A DNA stretch of 64,000 nt from Thiotrichaceae bacterium (lineage in GTDB: Bacteria; Pseudomonadota; Gammaproteobacteria; Beggiatoales; Beggiatoaceae), in contig JAABRD010000004.1 of NCBI GenBank assembly GCA_011391085.1, positions 62,001-126,000 of the forward strand. Direction: 5' to 3'. Positions 50,854 to 59,428 of the stretch are shown one piece after another. Numbering within the stretch: position 1 is the first letter of the stretch; each line of letters opens with the position of its first letter. The notes under the pieces were generated by a model. That model worked only from the letters and a program-made list of their open reading frames with translations, made no database searches and was not told the origin of the DNA. The translations under genes and the position numbers were made by a program.

Positions 50854-53619
50854 CTATACCTTACTTTCCAACAATTTGGCATGGGCCGCCGCTAGACGTG
50901 CAACGGGAACTCGTGGGGCCGAACAAGACACGTAGTCTAACTTGATGGAGTGGCAGAACTGAATCGAAGCGGGATGACCGCCATGTTCTCCGCAGATTCC
51001 CACTTTCAAGTCAGGACGTGCCTTACGTCCGTTCTCTACGGTCATCTTCATCAAGAAACCAACGCCTTTGACATCCAACACTTCAAACGGGTTGTCATGC
51101 AGGATGCCTTTTTCGTTGTACAACGGTAAGAATTTGTTCTCGGCATCTTCGCGGGAGAAGGAGAAGGTCGCTTGCGTCAAATCGTTGGTGCCAAAGGAGA
51201 AAAATTGGGCTATTTCAGCCAGTTGTGGCGCACGAGTGCAGGCCCGTACCGTTTCTATCATGGTGCCAAACTTGAAGTTCAGTTTGACCTTCTCTTTCCC
51301 TTCGACCAGTTGTCTAACCTGGTCCACCGAGGCTTTGACGTGTCGCAATTCTTGAGACGTAATCACTTGAGGCACCATGATTTCGGGATGTACGTCTATC
51401 CCTTGTTTCCGACATTCAGCTTCGGCTTCCAAAATGGCCCGAATTTGCATGGCGTAAATTTCGGGATAGGTGATACCCAAGCGTACTCCACGATGTCCCA
51501 GCATGGGGTTCACTTCGTACAATTCTTTCACTTTGCGCAACATTTGTTCTTTCTTAGAAATGGCGCCATTGACCAGTTCTTCGCCAGTCTCATCAAACGG
51601 AGGAGGCATTTCCGCCGGCGTTTCGCCGGGTTTTAGCATTCGCATACTACCAGCCAAATCGGCTAAACCACGCATGGTGCCACGGAGTTGCCGCAGGTGT
51701 TCCAGTTGTTCATCCAACTGTTTTTCCGACGGTAAAAATTCGTGCATGGGGGGATCCAATAAACGCACGGTGACGGGACGCGGGGACATCGCTTGGAAGA
51801 CTTCTACAAAGTCTTTCCGCTGAATGGGTAACAGTTTGTCTAACGCCGCTTGCCGTTCTTCCTGGGTGGTGGCCAGAATCATCTCGATCACAATTGGCAG
51901 CCGGTCCACATCGTTGAACATCCGTTCGGTGCGGCACAGACCAATGCCCATGGCCCCGTATTCGACGGCCTTCTTGGCGGTATCAGGGGTGTCAGCATTG
52001 GCCATCACTTTCAATTGGGACATATCATCGGCCCAAGAGAGTAACTCTTTCATGTCTTCGGAGAAGATCGGTGGAATGGTGGGGAGTTCGCCCAGATAGA
52101 CGTTGCCGGTGCTGCCATCAATGGTGATGATGTCTCCTTCCCGTAACACTTGGTCGCCGATTTTGGCTTGCCGTAATTTGACATCGACTTCAATGCCTTC
52201 GGCCCCTGCGACGCAGGCTTTACCCATTCCACGCGCTACGACGGCGGCATGAGAGGTTTTGCCACCGCGGCTGGTCAAAATACCTTGAGAGGCAAAGAAG
52301 CCATGAATGTCCTCTGGCTTAGTTTCTTCACGTACCAAGATGACTTTCTCGCCTTTCTTTTTGCCTAATAGTTCCGCATGGTCAGCATCAAATACGCATT
52401 TGCCACATGCTGCACCGGGGGAGGCGGGTAAACCTTGGGCGAGAGGTTTTTCGCCACCGCGTAAGTCTAAGCGGCGGTGCAGAAGTTGTTCTAAGTCGCT
52501 AGGATTAATGCGTAACAGGGCTTGTTCTTTGCTAATCAAGCCTTCTTTGAACATTTCTACAGAAGTGCGCACCATGGACGCGGCATTCATTTTGCCGTTG
52601 CGCGTTTGCAAGCAGTACAGAACGCCTTTTTCGACGGTGTACTCGTAATCTTGTACTTCGTGATAGTGGGATTCTAACTTGTTGCGCAATTCCACCAGTT
52701 GTTTGTAAATCTCTGGCATCTCCTTTTGCAGTTCTTGCACGGGTTTGGGGGTGCGAATCCCTGCTACCACGTCTTCCCCTTGGGCGTTGACGAGATATTC
52801 TCCATACATTTCATTCTCGCCGGTGCCTGCGTTGCGGGTGAAGCCGACGCCTGTGGCACTGTCATTCCCCATGTTGCCAAAGACCATGGCAACGATGTTA
52901 ACCGCGGTGCCGTGGGCTTTGTCGGGGGTGATGTGAAATTCGCGACGATAGTCTATCGCCCGTTTGCCCATCCAGGAGCTGAATACGGCTTTGATGGCAA
53001 TTTCCAACTGTTCCATCACGTCTTCGGGGAAGGGACGACCGGTGTGTTGTCTGACCACTTGCAAGAAGCGGTCAGCAATTTCTTTCAATTCCGGGATGCC
53101 TAAATCGACATCTACTTTGGCGCCCACGCGCTTTTTGATTTCCGTAAAGGGTTTATCGAAGTGTTCATCGGGAACGCCCAGGGCGATTTTGCCATAGAGT
53201 TGGATGAAACGACGGTAGGCGTCGTAACCAAAACGTTCATTGCCGGTTTGGGCAATCAAGCCTTGTAAGGTTTGGGCATTGAGTCCCAAATTTAAAATGG
53301 TGTCCATCATGCCCGGCATCGACATAGCGGAACCGGAACGGACGGAGACCAGCAAGGGATTTTTAGGGTCTCCAAAGCCTCGGCCGGTGGCTTTTTCGAC
53401 TTCTTTGAGATGTTGTTTCACATCGTCCATTAGGCCCGCGGGCAAGGTCCGTTGTGGGTCATCCAGATAGGTTAAGCAGGCTTCGGTGGTGATGACGAAT
53501 CCGGGGGGGACGCGCAAGCCGATTTGCGTCATTTCGCAGAGGTTGGCACCTTTGCCACCGAGGAGTTTTTTGTTTTTGCCGTCACCTTTTTGGAAGGAAA
53601 AGACGAATTTTTTGGACAT
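50854..53619 (-). CDS. ppdK: Pyruvate, phosphate dikinase
   Basis: This 921-aa protein has an N-terminal nucleotide-binding domain (KLLGGKGANLCEM, VSVRSGSAMSMPGMMDT), a central phospho-His domain (GGKTSHAAVVARGMGK) and a C-terminal PEP/pyruvate TIM barrel (GIGLCRTERMF, SFGTNDLTQ, GICGEHGG). It interconverts pyruvate, ATP and Pi with PEP, AMP and PPi, a reversible PPi-linked route between glycolysis and gluconeogenesis. All three sites look intact. It has no associated regulatory kinase gene here. Confidence 0.95.
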   Translation of the reverse strand: MSKKFVFSFQKGDGKNKKLLGGKGANLCEMTQIGLRVPPGFVITTEACLTYLDDPQRTLPAGLMDDVKQHLKEVEKATGRGFGDPKNPLLVSVRSGSAMSMPGMMDTILNLGLNAQTLQGLIAQTGNERFGYDAYRRFIQLYGKIALGVPDEHFDKPFTEIKKRVGAKVDVDLGIPELKEIADRFLQVVRQHTGRPFPEDVMEQLEIAIKAVFSSWMGKRAIDYRREFHITPDKAHGTAVNIVAMVFGNMGNDSATGVGFTRNAGTGENEMYGEYLVNAQGEDVVAGIRTPKPVQELQKEMPEIYKQLVELRNKLESHYHEVQDYEYTVEKGVLYCLQTRNGKMNAASMVRTSVEMFKEGLISKEQALLRINPSDLEQLLHRRLDLRGGEKPLAQGLPASPGAACGKCVFDADHAELLGKKKGEKVILVREETKPEDIHGFFASQGILTSRGGKTSHAAVVARGMGKACVAGAEGIEVDVKLRQAKIGDQVLREGDIITIDGSTGNVYLGELPTIPPIFSEDMKELLSWADDMSQLKVMANADTPDTAKKAVEYGAMGIGLCRTERMFNDVDRLPIVIEMILATTQEERQAALDKLLPIQRKDFVEVFQAMSPRPVTVRLLDPPMHEFLPSEKQLDEQLEHLRQLRGTMRGLADLAGSMRMLKPGETPAEMPPPFDETGEELVNGAISKKEQMLRKVKELYEVNPMLGHRGVRLGITYPEIYAMQIRAILEAEAECRKQGIDVHPEIMVPQVITSQELRHVKASVDQVRQLVEGKEKVKLNFKFGTMIETVRACTRAPQLAEIAQFFSFGTNDLTQATFSFSREDAENKFLPLYNEKGILHDNPFEVLDVKGVGFLMKMTVENGRKARPDLKVGICGEHGGHPASIQFCHSIKLDYVSCSAPRVPVARLAAAHAKLLESKV

Positions 53620-53773
53620 TGTTTTATGGTTCTCCTATAGAACTGTGAGTTTAATTCAAAATAATTTAAGAAACTCAGTTTTCAACAAACTGGGTTACTC
53701 ATAATAAAGTTTGGCAAGCGGCAGTTACGGAATCAACCAGTAACTGCAAAGAATTGACAAAATTTTTCAACGC

Positions 53774-53992
53774 TGGACTAGAGGCTTACGCCTCCATGCC
53801 ATTCAGTTAAGGTAGGGTGCGTCCCACGCACCGTTTCTGGAATTGCACCAGGCCTACTCGGTGCTGAGGCACGCACCCTACTCATTGCTACTCATTGCGC
53901 TTAACTTAATGGCATGGAGGCTTTAGCCGGTGAGGGTTGGCACACAGTTATAGTATGGGGTAGGCCAACCACCGGCTAAAGCCTCTAGTCCA
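53774..53992. mobile_element. Nested R4-in-R3-in-R2 element
   Basis: R2 left arm, then R3 (53796-53915, ends ATGCCATTCAGTTAAGG and CTTAACTTAATGGCAT) containing an R4 palindrome (GTAGGGTGCGTCCCACGCAC...), then another R2 pair to 53992. Same architecture as at 26825. Confidence 0.8.
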
Positions 53993-53994
53993 GT

Positions 53995-54105
53995 TAGAGT
54001 GATATTCCTCTACTCTTGTAGACCCCCCCGCACGCGGGCGGGGGGGAGTCATTCCCCCCGTGTACGGGGGTTAGGGGGGTACAAATGAGAAGGAATATTA
54101 CTATA
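53995..54105. mobile_element. R5 MITE-like element
   Basis: Ends TAGAGTGATATTCC and GGAATATTACTATA around a C-rich/G-rich hairpin (CCCCCCGCACGCGGG...). 111 bp, noncoding. 53620-53773 upstream shows only a degenerate AACTCAGTTTTC palindrome. Confidence 0.7.
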
Positions 54106-54288
54106 GATATTGAAATCTTAATAATTATTGTAACATGACCAATTTTTTTTTACAACTACGATTCTGATTTTATCGGTGAACAATTTTTTTAGGAGTGGGT
54201 AAAAAACACAAAGTAAATGTCAAATATATTTATTTTTATTTGGAATTTAAACCTCATATTAACAATATAGAAAAATGATTACACTCTA

Positions 54289-54318
54289 TTGACAACTTTA
54301 AAATTTTTTTGTTATCAT
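54289..54318 (+). promoter_or_regulatory. Sigma-70-type promoter of the CBS-like gene
   Basis: TTGACA at 54289-54294 and TATCAT at 54313-54318, 18 bp apart, match the consensus at 6/6 and 5/6. They sit in AT-rich DNA 37 bp before the ATG at 54355. This argues against the in-frame TTG at 54289 as a start. Confidence 0.6.
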
Positions 54319-54354
54319 CCAAATCCTTTTTATAACCATCTGAAGATTCACAGC

Positions 54355-55119
54355 ATGAGGACTAATACCACAACTAAAATTGCAAAACCACAATCAGTAG
54401 GACTTAGAGATATTCTTGCCCTCAGCATTACAGGCGTGTCGGTACTGGGTGTTATTGTCCTATCCATTGTGTTGATTTCTCTATCTGGTGGAGAAAAAGC
54501 GGATACCATTTTGGCCGCGGTTTTACCCCTACTGGGTAGCTGGGTAGGCATCGTATTGGCCTACTATTTTTCCAAAGACAACTTTGAGACTGCCAATCGT
54601 AGCCTCTCAGACATGGTGGACAAAATGGCGCCCCCGACGGAAAAGTTGAAATCTGTCTTTGTGACAGAGAAAATGATAACCAAGGGGAAGATTTTCTATA
54701 AAAGGTTAGCCGAAACACCTCAAACTAAACTGGTTGACATCTTGCAAAAATTCAACGAATCCAACGAAGTATGGAGTCGTCTGCCCCTGCTGGATGAACA
54801 AGACTGCCTCAGATACATCATCCATCGCACCGTGATTGATAAATTTCTGGTCGATAAACTCTGCCATCCAGACCCGTCATCCTCTAAGATGATAGACCAG
54901 TTCACGGTGCAAGACCTGTTGGATGAACCCAAGTACCAAAGACTGTTGGAAACTAATTTTGCCATGGTAGGCGAAGAGAGCACTTTGGCAGATGTTAAGG
55001 AAATCATGGATGCCGTGCCAGAGTGCAAAGACGTGTTTGTCACCAAAACGGGCAGTCCAGAGGAACCTCTCATGGGTTGGATAACCAATGCGGTTTTGAT
55101 AGAGAATGCCCAGGTGTAG
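54355..55119 (+). CDS. Two-pass membrane protein with CBS-like C-terminus
   Basis: This 254-aa protein has two transmembrane segments near residues 22-46 (ALSITGVSVLGVIVLSIVLI) and 57-74 (ILAAVLPLLGSWVGIVLAYY), then a cytoplasmic domain of ~170 residues with CBS-like phrases (TKLVDILQKFNES, RLPLLDE, TLADVKEIMDAVP, DVFVTKTG, LMGWITNAVL). CBS pairs sense adenine nucleotides. No channel or enzyme domain is attached, so it may be a regulatory membrane sensor. The CBS call is by eye. Confidence 0.65.
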   Translation: MRTNTTTKIAKPQSVGLRDILALSITGVSVLGVIVLSIVLISLSGGEKADTILAAVLPLLGSWVGIVLAYYFSKDNFETANRSLSDMVDKMAPPTEKLKSVFVTEKMITKGKIFYKRLAETPQTKLVDILQKFNESNEVWSRLPLLDEQDCLRYIIHRTVIDKFLVDKLCHPDPSSSKMIDQFTVQDLLDEPKYQRLLETNFAMVGEESTLADVKEIMDAVPECKDVFVTKTGSPEEPLMGWITNAVLIENAQV

Positions 55120-55146
55120 TACCTTTCCAACTGAAAAGTTAACGCC

Positions 55147-55203
55147 GGACTAGAGGCTTTAGCCGGTGAAAGGGGCACCCCACCTGGCTAAAGCCTCTAG
55201 TCC
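55147..55203. mobile_element. R2 MITE-like element (short core)
   Basis: R2 arms with an 18-bp centre, 57 bp in all, 27 bp after the CBS-like gene stop. Confidence 0.75.
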
Positions 55204-55350
55204 CACATTCCTCAAATGATGAATATAACGGATTGATGGAATCGACGGAATCAATCCAATTCAAACGTGATGAATCCTTTGATTTCCTCAATCTGTTGTA
55301 CTCAACAACCACATCAACAACTGTTGTTTTAAAGAAGGAGAATCTCAACT

Positions 55351-55851
55351 ATGAAATTAACCAAAATGCTTGGTATGGCCAGTTTGGCCGTGACTATGGG
55401 TGTCAGCTATTCCGTGTTAGCGGCTGATACTGCTACCATCGACGAAGTGAAAGCCAAAGTGACCGAAGCGGCCAAATATTTGGCTGACAAGAAGGACGCC
55501 GGCTTGGCTGAATTTGATGGCAAAGACAAAGCGTGGGCGTGGAAAGACACTTACGTGTTTGTCTATGACTGCAAAGCTGACAAAGCGATAGCACATCCTA
55601 AACTGAAAGACAAACCCATTATGGATCTCAAAGACAAAGCTGGCAATCCGATCTTTGGCGGTGACAATGGGTTGTGCAAAGCCGGTGAACAAGCTGGTGG
55701 TGGCTGGGTGGTCTATATGTGGCCCAAGCAGGGCAGTGAAGACCCCGTCCCCAAAGCTACGTTTGCCATGAAAGTGGAAGGCACGGATTATCAAGTGGCC
55801 GCTGGCATCTATGCTGATAAGAAAGTGGAGAACTTTCAATTGAAGGACTAG
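55351..55851 (+). CDS. Periplasmic single-Cache domain protein
   Basis: This 166-aa protein has a strong AAGGAG site and a signal peptide (KMLGMASLAVTMGVSYSVLA, cut before ADTAT). The mature part is one Cache-type sensor domain (VFVYDCKADKAIAHPKLKD, GGGWVVYMWPKQG, DYQVAAGIYAD). Such small Cache proteins bind small ligands in the periplasm, sometimes feeding a receptor. Two Cys in the mature part could form a disulfide. It is flanked by a terminator and is its own transcription unit. Confidence 0.85.
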   Translation: MKLTKMLGMASLAVTMGVSYSVLAADTATIDEVKAKVTEAAKYLADKKDAGLAEFDGKDKAWAWKDTYVFVYDCKADKAIAHPKLKDKPIMDLKDKAGNPIFGGDNGLCKAGEQAGGGWVVYMWPKQGSEDPVPKATFAMKVEGTDYQVAAGIYADKKVENFQLKD

Positions 55852-55888
55852 AAGAGAATTAGAACTGCGTGGTATTTCGCAGTCTCTT

Positions 55889-55925
55889 CCACTAAGCGTT
55901 CAAGGCTATGCTTCGAACGCTTGGT
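55889..55925 (+). terminator. Intrinsic terminator after the Cache gene
   Basis: Stem AAGCGTTC/GAACGCTT, extended by CAC/GTG, with TTTT after it. 38 bp after the stop. Confidence 0.7.
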
Positions 55926-55973
55926 GTTTTACCGTTAAATTTTATCTTGTCTCGGTTTTAGGGAAACAACCAG

Positions 55974-56810
55974 ATGGCAACTTTTCTATTTTGGAATCTC
56001 AAGGGAAAAAATCTTACTCCTTATCTCGTGACACTGTGTCGTGAAAATGAGATAGATGTTCTTATTCTTGCCGAAAGCGAAGGGATTAAGAAGACCGATT
56101 TTCTGGAAGCGGTTAATCGGGGCCAACCAACCAGATTTGTTAGTCCGCATAATAACTCAAGCTATATTTCCTTTTTCGTCAAAGAATCCCTCCAAATTCA
56201 AAATGTTCGAGATGATAATAACCATCGTTTTGCAGTTCGTGAAATTTCTTTGCCCACAAATTTGAAAATCTTGTTGGTTGGACTGCATCTTCCAAGTAAG
56301 TTATATATGAGTGAAGACGAACAGAACTTTAAAGCCATGAAAGTCATCCGAAGGATTGAAGAATGTGAGAACCAAATAGGCCACAACAATACGTTGGTCA
56401 TTGGTGATTTCAATATGAATCCTTTTGAAAAGGGCTTAGTCGGCGCAGACAGCTTTCATGCCGTGATGACCCAACAAACGGCTATGGAATATGGTAGAGA
56501 AGTGGATAGCCAACACCGACGATTTTTTTATAATCCCATGTGGGGAAGAATGGGCGATACCTCAGTAGGACCACCAGGAACATATTATTATCGTGGAGGT
56601 GCCCTTTGTTATTTTTGGAATACGTTTGACCAGGTTTTATTAAGACCTGACCTCCTCGACTATTTTGCTAATGACCAACTGCGGGTCATTGATAAAATTG
56701 GCCAGGAAACCAGTTTGCTTATAAAAAAGGAAGGCAAGACTAAAGGCAGAATTGATCCAAACATCAGTGACCATCTACCAATCATGATTACTTTAAATAA
56801 ACGAAGATAA
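55974..56810 (+). CDS. Endonuclease/exonuclease/phosphatase (EEP) family protein
   Basis: This 278-aa EEP domain has LFWNLKGKN (Asn), ILAESEG (metal Glu), VGLHLPSK, LVIGDFNMNPFE (catalytic Asp/Asn) and ISDHLPIMI (Asp-His at the end). The fold covers DNase I-like nucleases, sphingomyelinase-like and inositol phosphatases. The full catalytic set means it is likely active. It is followed after 6 bp by a 172-aa protein of unknown family with no other neighbour, suggesting a two-gene unit. Confidence 0.85.
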   Translation: MATFLFWNLKGKNLTPYLVTLCRENEIDVLILAESEGIKKTDFLEAVNRGQPTRFVSPHNNSSYISFFVKESLQIQNVRDDNNHRFAVREISLPTNLKILLVGLHLPSKLYMSEDEQNFKAMKVIRRIEECENQIGHNNTLVIGDFNMNPFEKGLVGADSFHAVMTQQTAMEYGREVDSQHRRFFYNPMWGRMGDTSVGPPGTYYYRGGALCYFWNTFDQVLLRPDLLDYFANDQLRVIDKIGQETSLLIKKEGKTKGRIDPNISDHLPIMITLNKRR

Positions 56811-56816
56811 TTCGCC

Positions 56817-57335
56817 ATGACAGACATCAACGATCTTTGGGGAACTCTTCCTGAAATGGAGGAGATTAGAACACCCTATACGGTTTTACTTGAACAAGCC
56901 TCATTACTTGAAGAAAAGACCAACAGCTTGCTGATTGGAAGGGTCGAACGTTACTTATCACCCGATGACCCATCTGTTCCACAACAGCAGGGGGAACTGG
57001 AATTGTTAATTGTGGCGCCTGAATTGGACGATTATTCTTATGTGGTGTTGAGTATCACTTACCCGGTCGCAACACTTTATCCCGTGACGGTGGAGTATGG
57101 CAATGAAGACGATAAGTCTATCATTTGTCATTCTGAACAAGAACTGCTACGGGCATTGAAAAGAATCCTGTCTTCAGAAAAAACCCGTCGTGTCATCGCA
57201 AATTTGTTAGCACAGATTTCCGAGGAGACACAGGCCTCCGAGGAACGCTGGAAACTTGCGGACGAGAAACGGAAAACTAGGGAACGGATGAGAAAGGCAG
57301 AAGAGGTGAGAAAGGCAGAAGAAATGACTGCTTGA
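56817..57335 (+). CDS. Small soluble protein paired with the EEP nuclease, family unknown
   Basis: This 172-aa protein has no signal or membrane segment. The middle (~55-110) looks like an alpha/beta domain (GELELLIVAPELDDYSYVVL). The C-terminal ~45 residues are a highly charged helix (EERWKLADEKRKT, then KAEEVRKAEE). The start is 6 bp after the EEP stop, so it is co-transcribed. An immunity, adaptor or sensor partner for the EEP protein is a plausible but untested idea. Confidence 0.6.
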   Translation: MTDINDLWGTLPEMEEIRTPYTVLLEQASLLEEKTNSLLIGRVERYLSPDDPSVPQQQGELELLIVAPELDDYSYVVLSITYPVATLYPVTVEYGNEDDKSIICHSEQELLRALKRILSSEKTRRVIANLLAQISEETQASEERWKLADEKRKTRERMRKAEEVRKAEEMTA

Positions 57336-57345
57336 TTTCCCCACC

Positions 57346-57477
57346 CCAAACCACTGGGTTACCCCCAAAAATGTGGCCGCCCTCACAACCCTCAACGCGG
57401 GTAACAATTTGCGCAAAATTGGATTCCAACCGCCCGTATTTAGAAATACTTTGGACTTAACCAACTATCCACAATGA
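57346..57477 (+). pseudogene. 3'-end remnant of an unknown gene
   Basis: An open frame without a start reads WVTPKNVAALTTLNAG then IGFQPPVFRNTLDL before TGA. The composition looks coding. It begins right after the EEP partner gene and is probably the tail of a deleted gene. Confidence 0.3.
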
Positions 57478-57615
57478 TTCCGCACGGTGAATCAGAACCG
57501 AATCTCACGTACCCATTGCCACACTAGCGTCTGGCTTGCTGTGAAAAATGACGAGAGTGATTTTCATCACTTTGCCATTTTCACGGAAGACGACCACGGG
57601 ACTACATTTTGTATG

Positions 57616-57689
57616 ATTTGGAACAGGAATCGAACCTGCTACACACTGATTATAAAGTCAGTCGCTCTACCCAAATGAGCTATCCAAAG
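57616..57689 (-). tRNA. tRNA-like gene with an 8-nt anticodon loop
   Basis: The minus strand folds as a full cloverleaf: acceptor (six of seven pairs, first pair C/T mismatched), TA at 8-9, D arm GCTC/GAGC with GG in the loop, anticodon stem ACTGA/TCAGT, 5-nt variable loop, T arm GCAGG-TTCGATT-CCTGT. The anticodon loop is CTTTATAA, eight bases, against CTTATAA in Ile(UAU)-type tRNAs or CTCATAA in CAU types. CCA is not encoded. It is either a decayed tRNA gene or an unusual four-base-decoding tRNA. Confidence 0.55.
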
Positions 57690-57886
57690 ATAGTGAGTTT
57701 GCTACTAACTGGGCCAGATCTTTTCCCAAGTTCGGTACACACAGGCCAATTTTCAGGTACAGTGCGCCAGTCAGGTATAGTGAACCTGAACCGCTGAAAC
57801 CAGGGGCTAGACAAAACCTCATGTAAGAGATTAAACTCAATATTAAGTTTAGATAACGACGAACAAAATGTCAAGTGTATTTGTCT

Positions 57887-58029
57887 GTGGAGTCCGGAAT
57901 TTATTCCGCCCATTGAAACGGAATAAATTCCGGACTCCACGATTTTGTCTGTGGAGTCCGGAATTTATTCCGCCCATTGAAACGGAATAAATTCCGGACT
58001 CCACGATGCGGAATAAATTCCGGACTCCA
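57887..58029. repeat. GTGGAGTCCGGAATTTATTCC palindrome in tandem
   Basis: Two identical 54-bp palindromes (57887-57940, 57951-58004) and a third half (58010-58029) share the arm GTGGAGTCCGGAATTTATTC. They lie 50 bp before the hyfE start. A shorter relative is near 28015-28060. 57690-57886 shows nothing else. Confidence 0.75.
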
Positions 58030-58081
58030 AATTATCGTCACCTCAAAAAACCAATTAACCCTTTATTAGAAACCCTTCATA

Positions 58082-58759
58082 ATGAACATAGAAACTCTAA
58101 GCCCTTATGAACAAGGCATCTTAGTTCTCGCCGCCTTGTTACTCTACACTTCTTTTGGCCTTCTGGCCAAATCCCGCTTATTAGACCTCATCAACACCTT
58201 TGCCTGGCAAGGTGCCCTTCTTGCTGCCACCGCGGCCCTCGTTGCCCTGGTGTCTCATCAACCACACCTCTATATTTCCGCCCTGTTGACTTTGGCACTC
58301 AAGGCCTGGCTAATTCCCTGGATGTTACGGACGCAAGTGTTAAGACTCCGCCTCCACCATGAAGTTGAAAATCTCGCCCATCCTACCCTCTTGCTACTAG
58401 GTGGAGTGGCTTTGGTGATTTTCTGCTATTATGTCACCTTGCCAGTGGAACACCTCTCCACTTTGATCACTCGCAATACTATCGCCGTGAGTCTGGCCAA
58501 TGTGTTACTTTCCATGCTTATCCTCATCTCCCATCGCCAAGCGGTTAGTCAAGTCGTCGGTTTTATGGCGATGGAAAATGGACTGTTTTTTGCTGCACTG
58601 GTTTCCACTTATGGAATGCCGATGGTGGTAGAACTTGGCATTGCCTTTGACGTGCTAGTGGCCGCGGTTCTCTTCGGCGTCTTCTTCTTTCACATTCGTG
58701 AAAATCTTGATTCTCTGGATGTGGACCAGATGAGTCGATTGTCGGAAGCGGAAGAGTAA
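58082..58759 (+). CDS. hyfE: Hydrogenase-4 component E (HyfE/NuoK-like) membrane protein
   Basis: This 225-aa, very hydrophobic protein has about seven membrane segments. Features are SRLLDLINTFAWQGALLA, LTLALKAWLIPWML and GFMAMENGLFFAALV, the last matching NuoK/HyfE, including the conserved Glu in a helix. In formate hydrogenlyase-like and related membrane complexes it contributes to proton or sodium translocation. Other hyf genes are absent: repeats lie on both sides. It could serve a complex encoded elsewhere. Confidence 0.82.
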   Translation: MNIETLSPYEQGILVLAALLLYTSFGLLAKSRLLDLINTFAWQGALLAATAALVALVSHQPHLYISALLTLALKAWLIPWMLRTQVLRLRLHHEVENLAHPTLLLLGGVALVIFCYYVTLPVEHLSTLITRNTIAVSLANVLLSMLILISHRQAVSQVVGFMAMENGLFFAALVSTYGMPMVVELGIAFDVLVAAVLFGVFFFHIRENLDSLDVDQMSRLSEAEE

Positions 58760-58794
58760 ATAATGGAAAATGGAAAATGAAACAAACCATGGCC

Positions 58795-58851
58795 GGATTA
58801 GAGGCTTTAGCCGGTGACGTGCCTCCAACCACCGGCTGAAGCCTCTAGTCC
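58795..58851. mobile_element. R2 MITE-like element (short core)
   Basis: R2 arms (with GGATTAGAGG at the left) and a short centre, between hyfE and the CZB gene. Confidence 0.75.
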
Positions 58852-58894
58852 AGTCTCCATTTTCCATTCTCCATTAACAAAGAGAACCCTAAAT

Positions 58895-59242
58895 ATGAAA
58901 TTATCCCTAGATTTCGACGTGGTGATACAAAGCCACAGTCATTGGAAATACCTGCTTAAAAACGCCATACAACAAGGTCAAAGTGAACATACCGTGACGG
59001 ATGCACGGAACCCTCACCATTGCGCCTTTGGTCAATGGCTTTACTCACCTGCTGGAAAAACGTTGCCCGATTACTTAGAAATCGTGGAAATGCACAAACA
59101 GTTTCATGAAGAGGCGGCCAACGTGCTAGAATTAGCATTGCGGAAACAAACCAACCAAGCCTTGGAGGGTCTCAAATTGGGCAGTCCCTTTAATCAGGCG
59201 TCGGCTAAACTCATTAACAAGTTGACCGACATAAGAAGATAA
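58895..59242 (+). CDS. CZB (chemoreceptor zinc-binding) domain protein
   Basis: The ATG at 58895 (MKLSLDFDVVIQSH) gives 115 aa. The CZB pattern is present: early His in QSHSHWKYLL, HHCAFGQWLY with the Cys-x-x-x-x-W core, and MHKQFHEEA. CZB domains bind Zn through three His and one Cys and sense redox or hypochlorite, usually at the end of chemoreceptors. Here it is a stand-alone domain next to a chemoreceptor gene, so partner sensing is plausible. An upstream in-frame start in the R2 repeat is rejected. Confidence 0.85.
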   Translation: MKLSLDFDVVIQSHSHWKYLLKNAIQQGQSEHTVTDARNPHHCAFGQWLYSPAGKTLPDYLEIVEMHKQFHEEAANVLELALRKQTNQALEGLKLGSPFNQASAKLINKLTDIRR

Positions 59243-59279
59243 ATTTAAAATGGGTAGGAACAAAATTTAAAATGGTGGT

Positions 59280-59358
59280 GGACTAGAGGCTTTAGCCGGT
59301 GGGTGGGCCCCGCGATTTCAATTATGTTCGGCCCCCCACCGGCTAAAGCCTCTAGTCC
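59280..59358. mobile_element. R2 MITE-like element
   Basis: Complete R2 arms with core GTGGGTGGGCC...GGCCCCCCACC. It lies between the CZB protein and the chemoreceptor. Confidence 0.8.
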
Positions 59359-59428
59359 ACCGCTACTTTGATTTTTTGACTATTTTAACTCCTTCATTCT
59401 CTATTCTCCATTTTCCATTCTCTTAAAT

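Noticed and set aside
54289-54354. TTG start giving 22 extra residues on the CBS-like protein
   Set aside because: The TTG belongs to a TTGACA -35 box with a matching -10 downstream, so this DNA is promoter, not coding.
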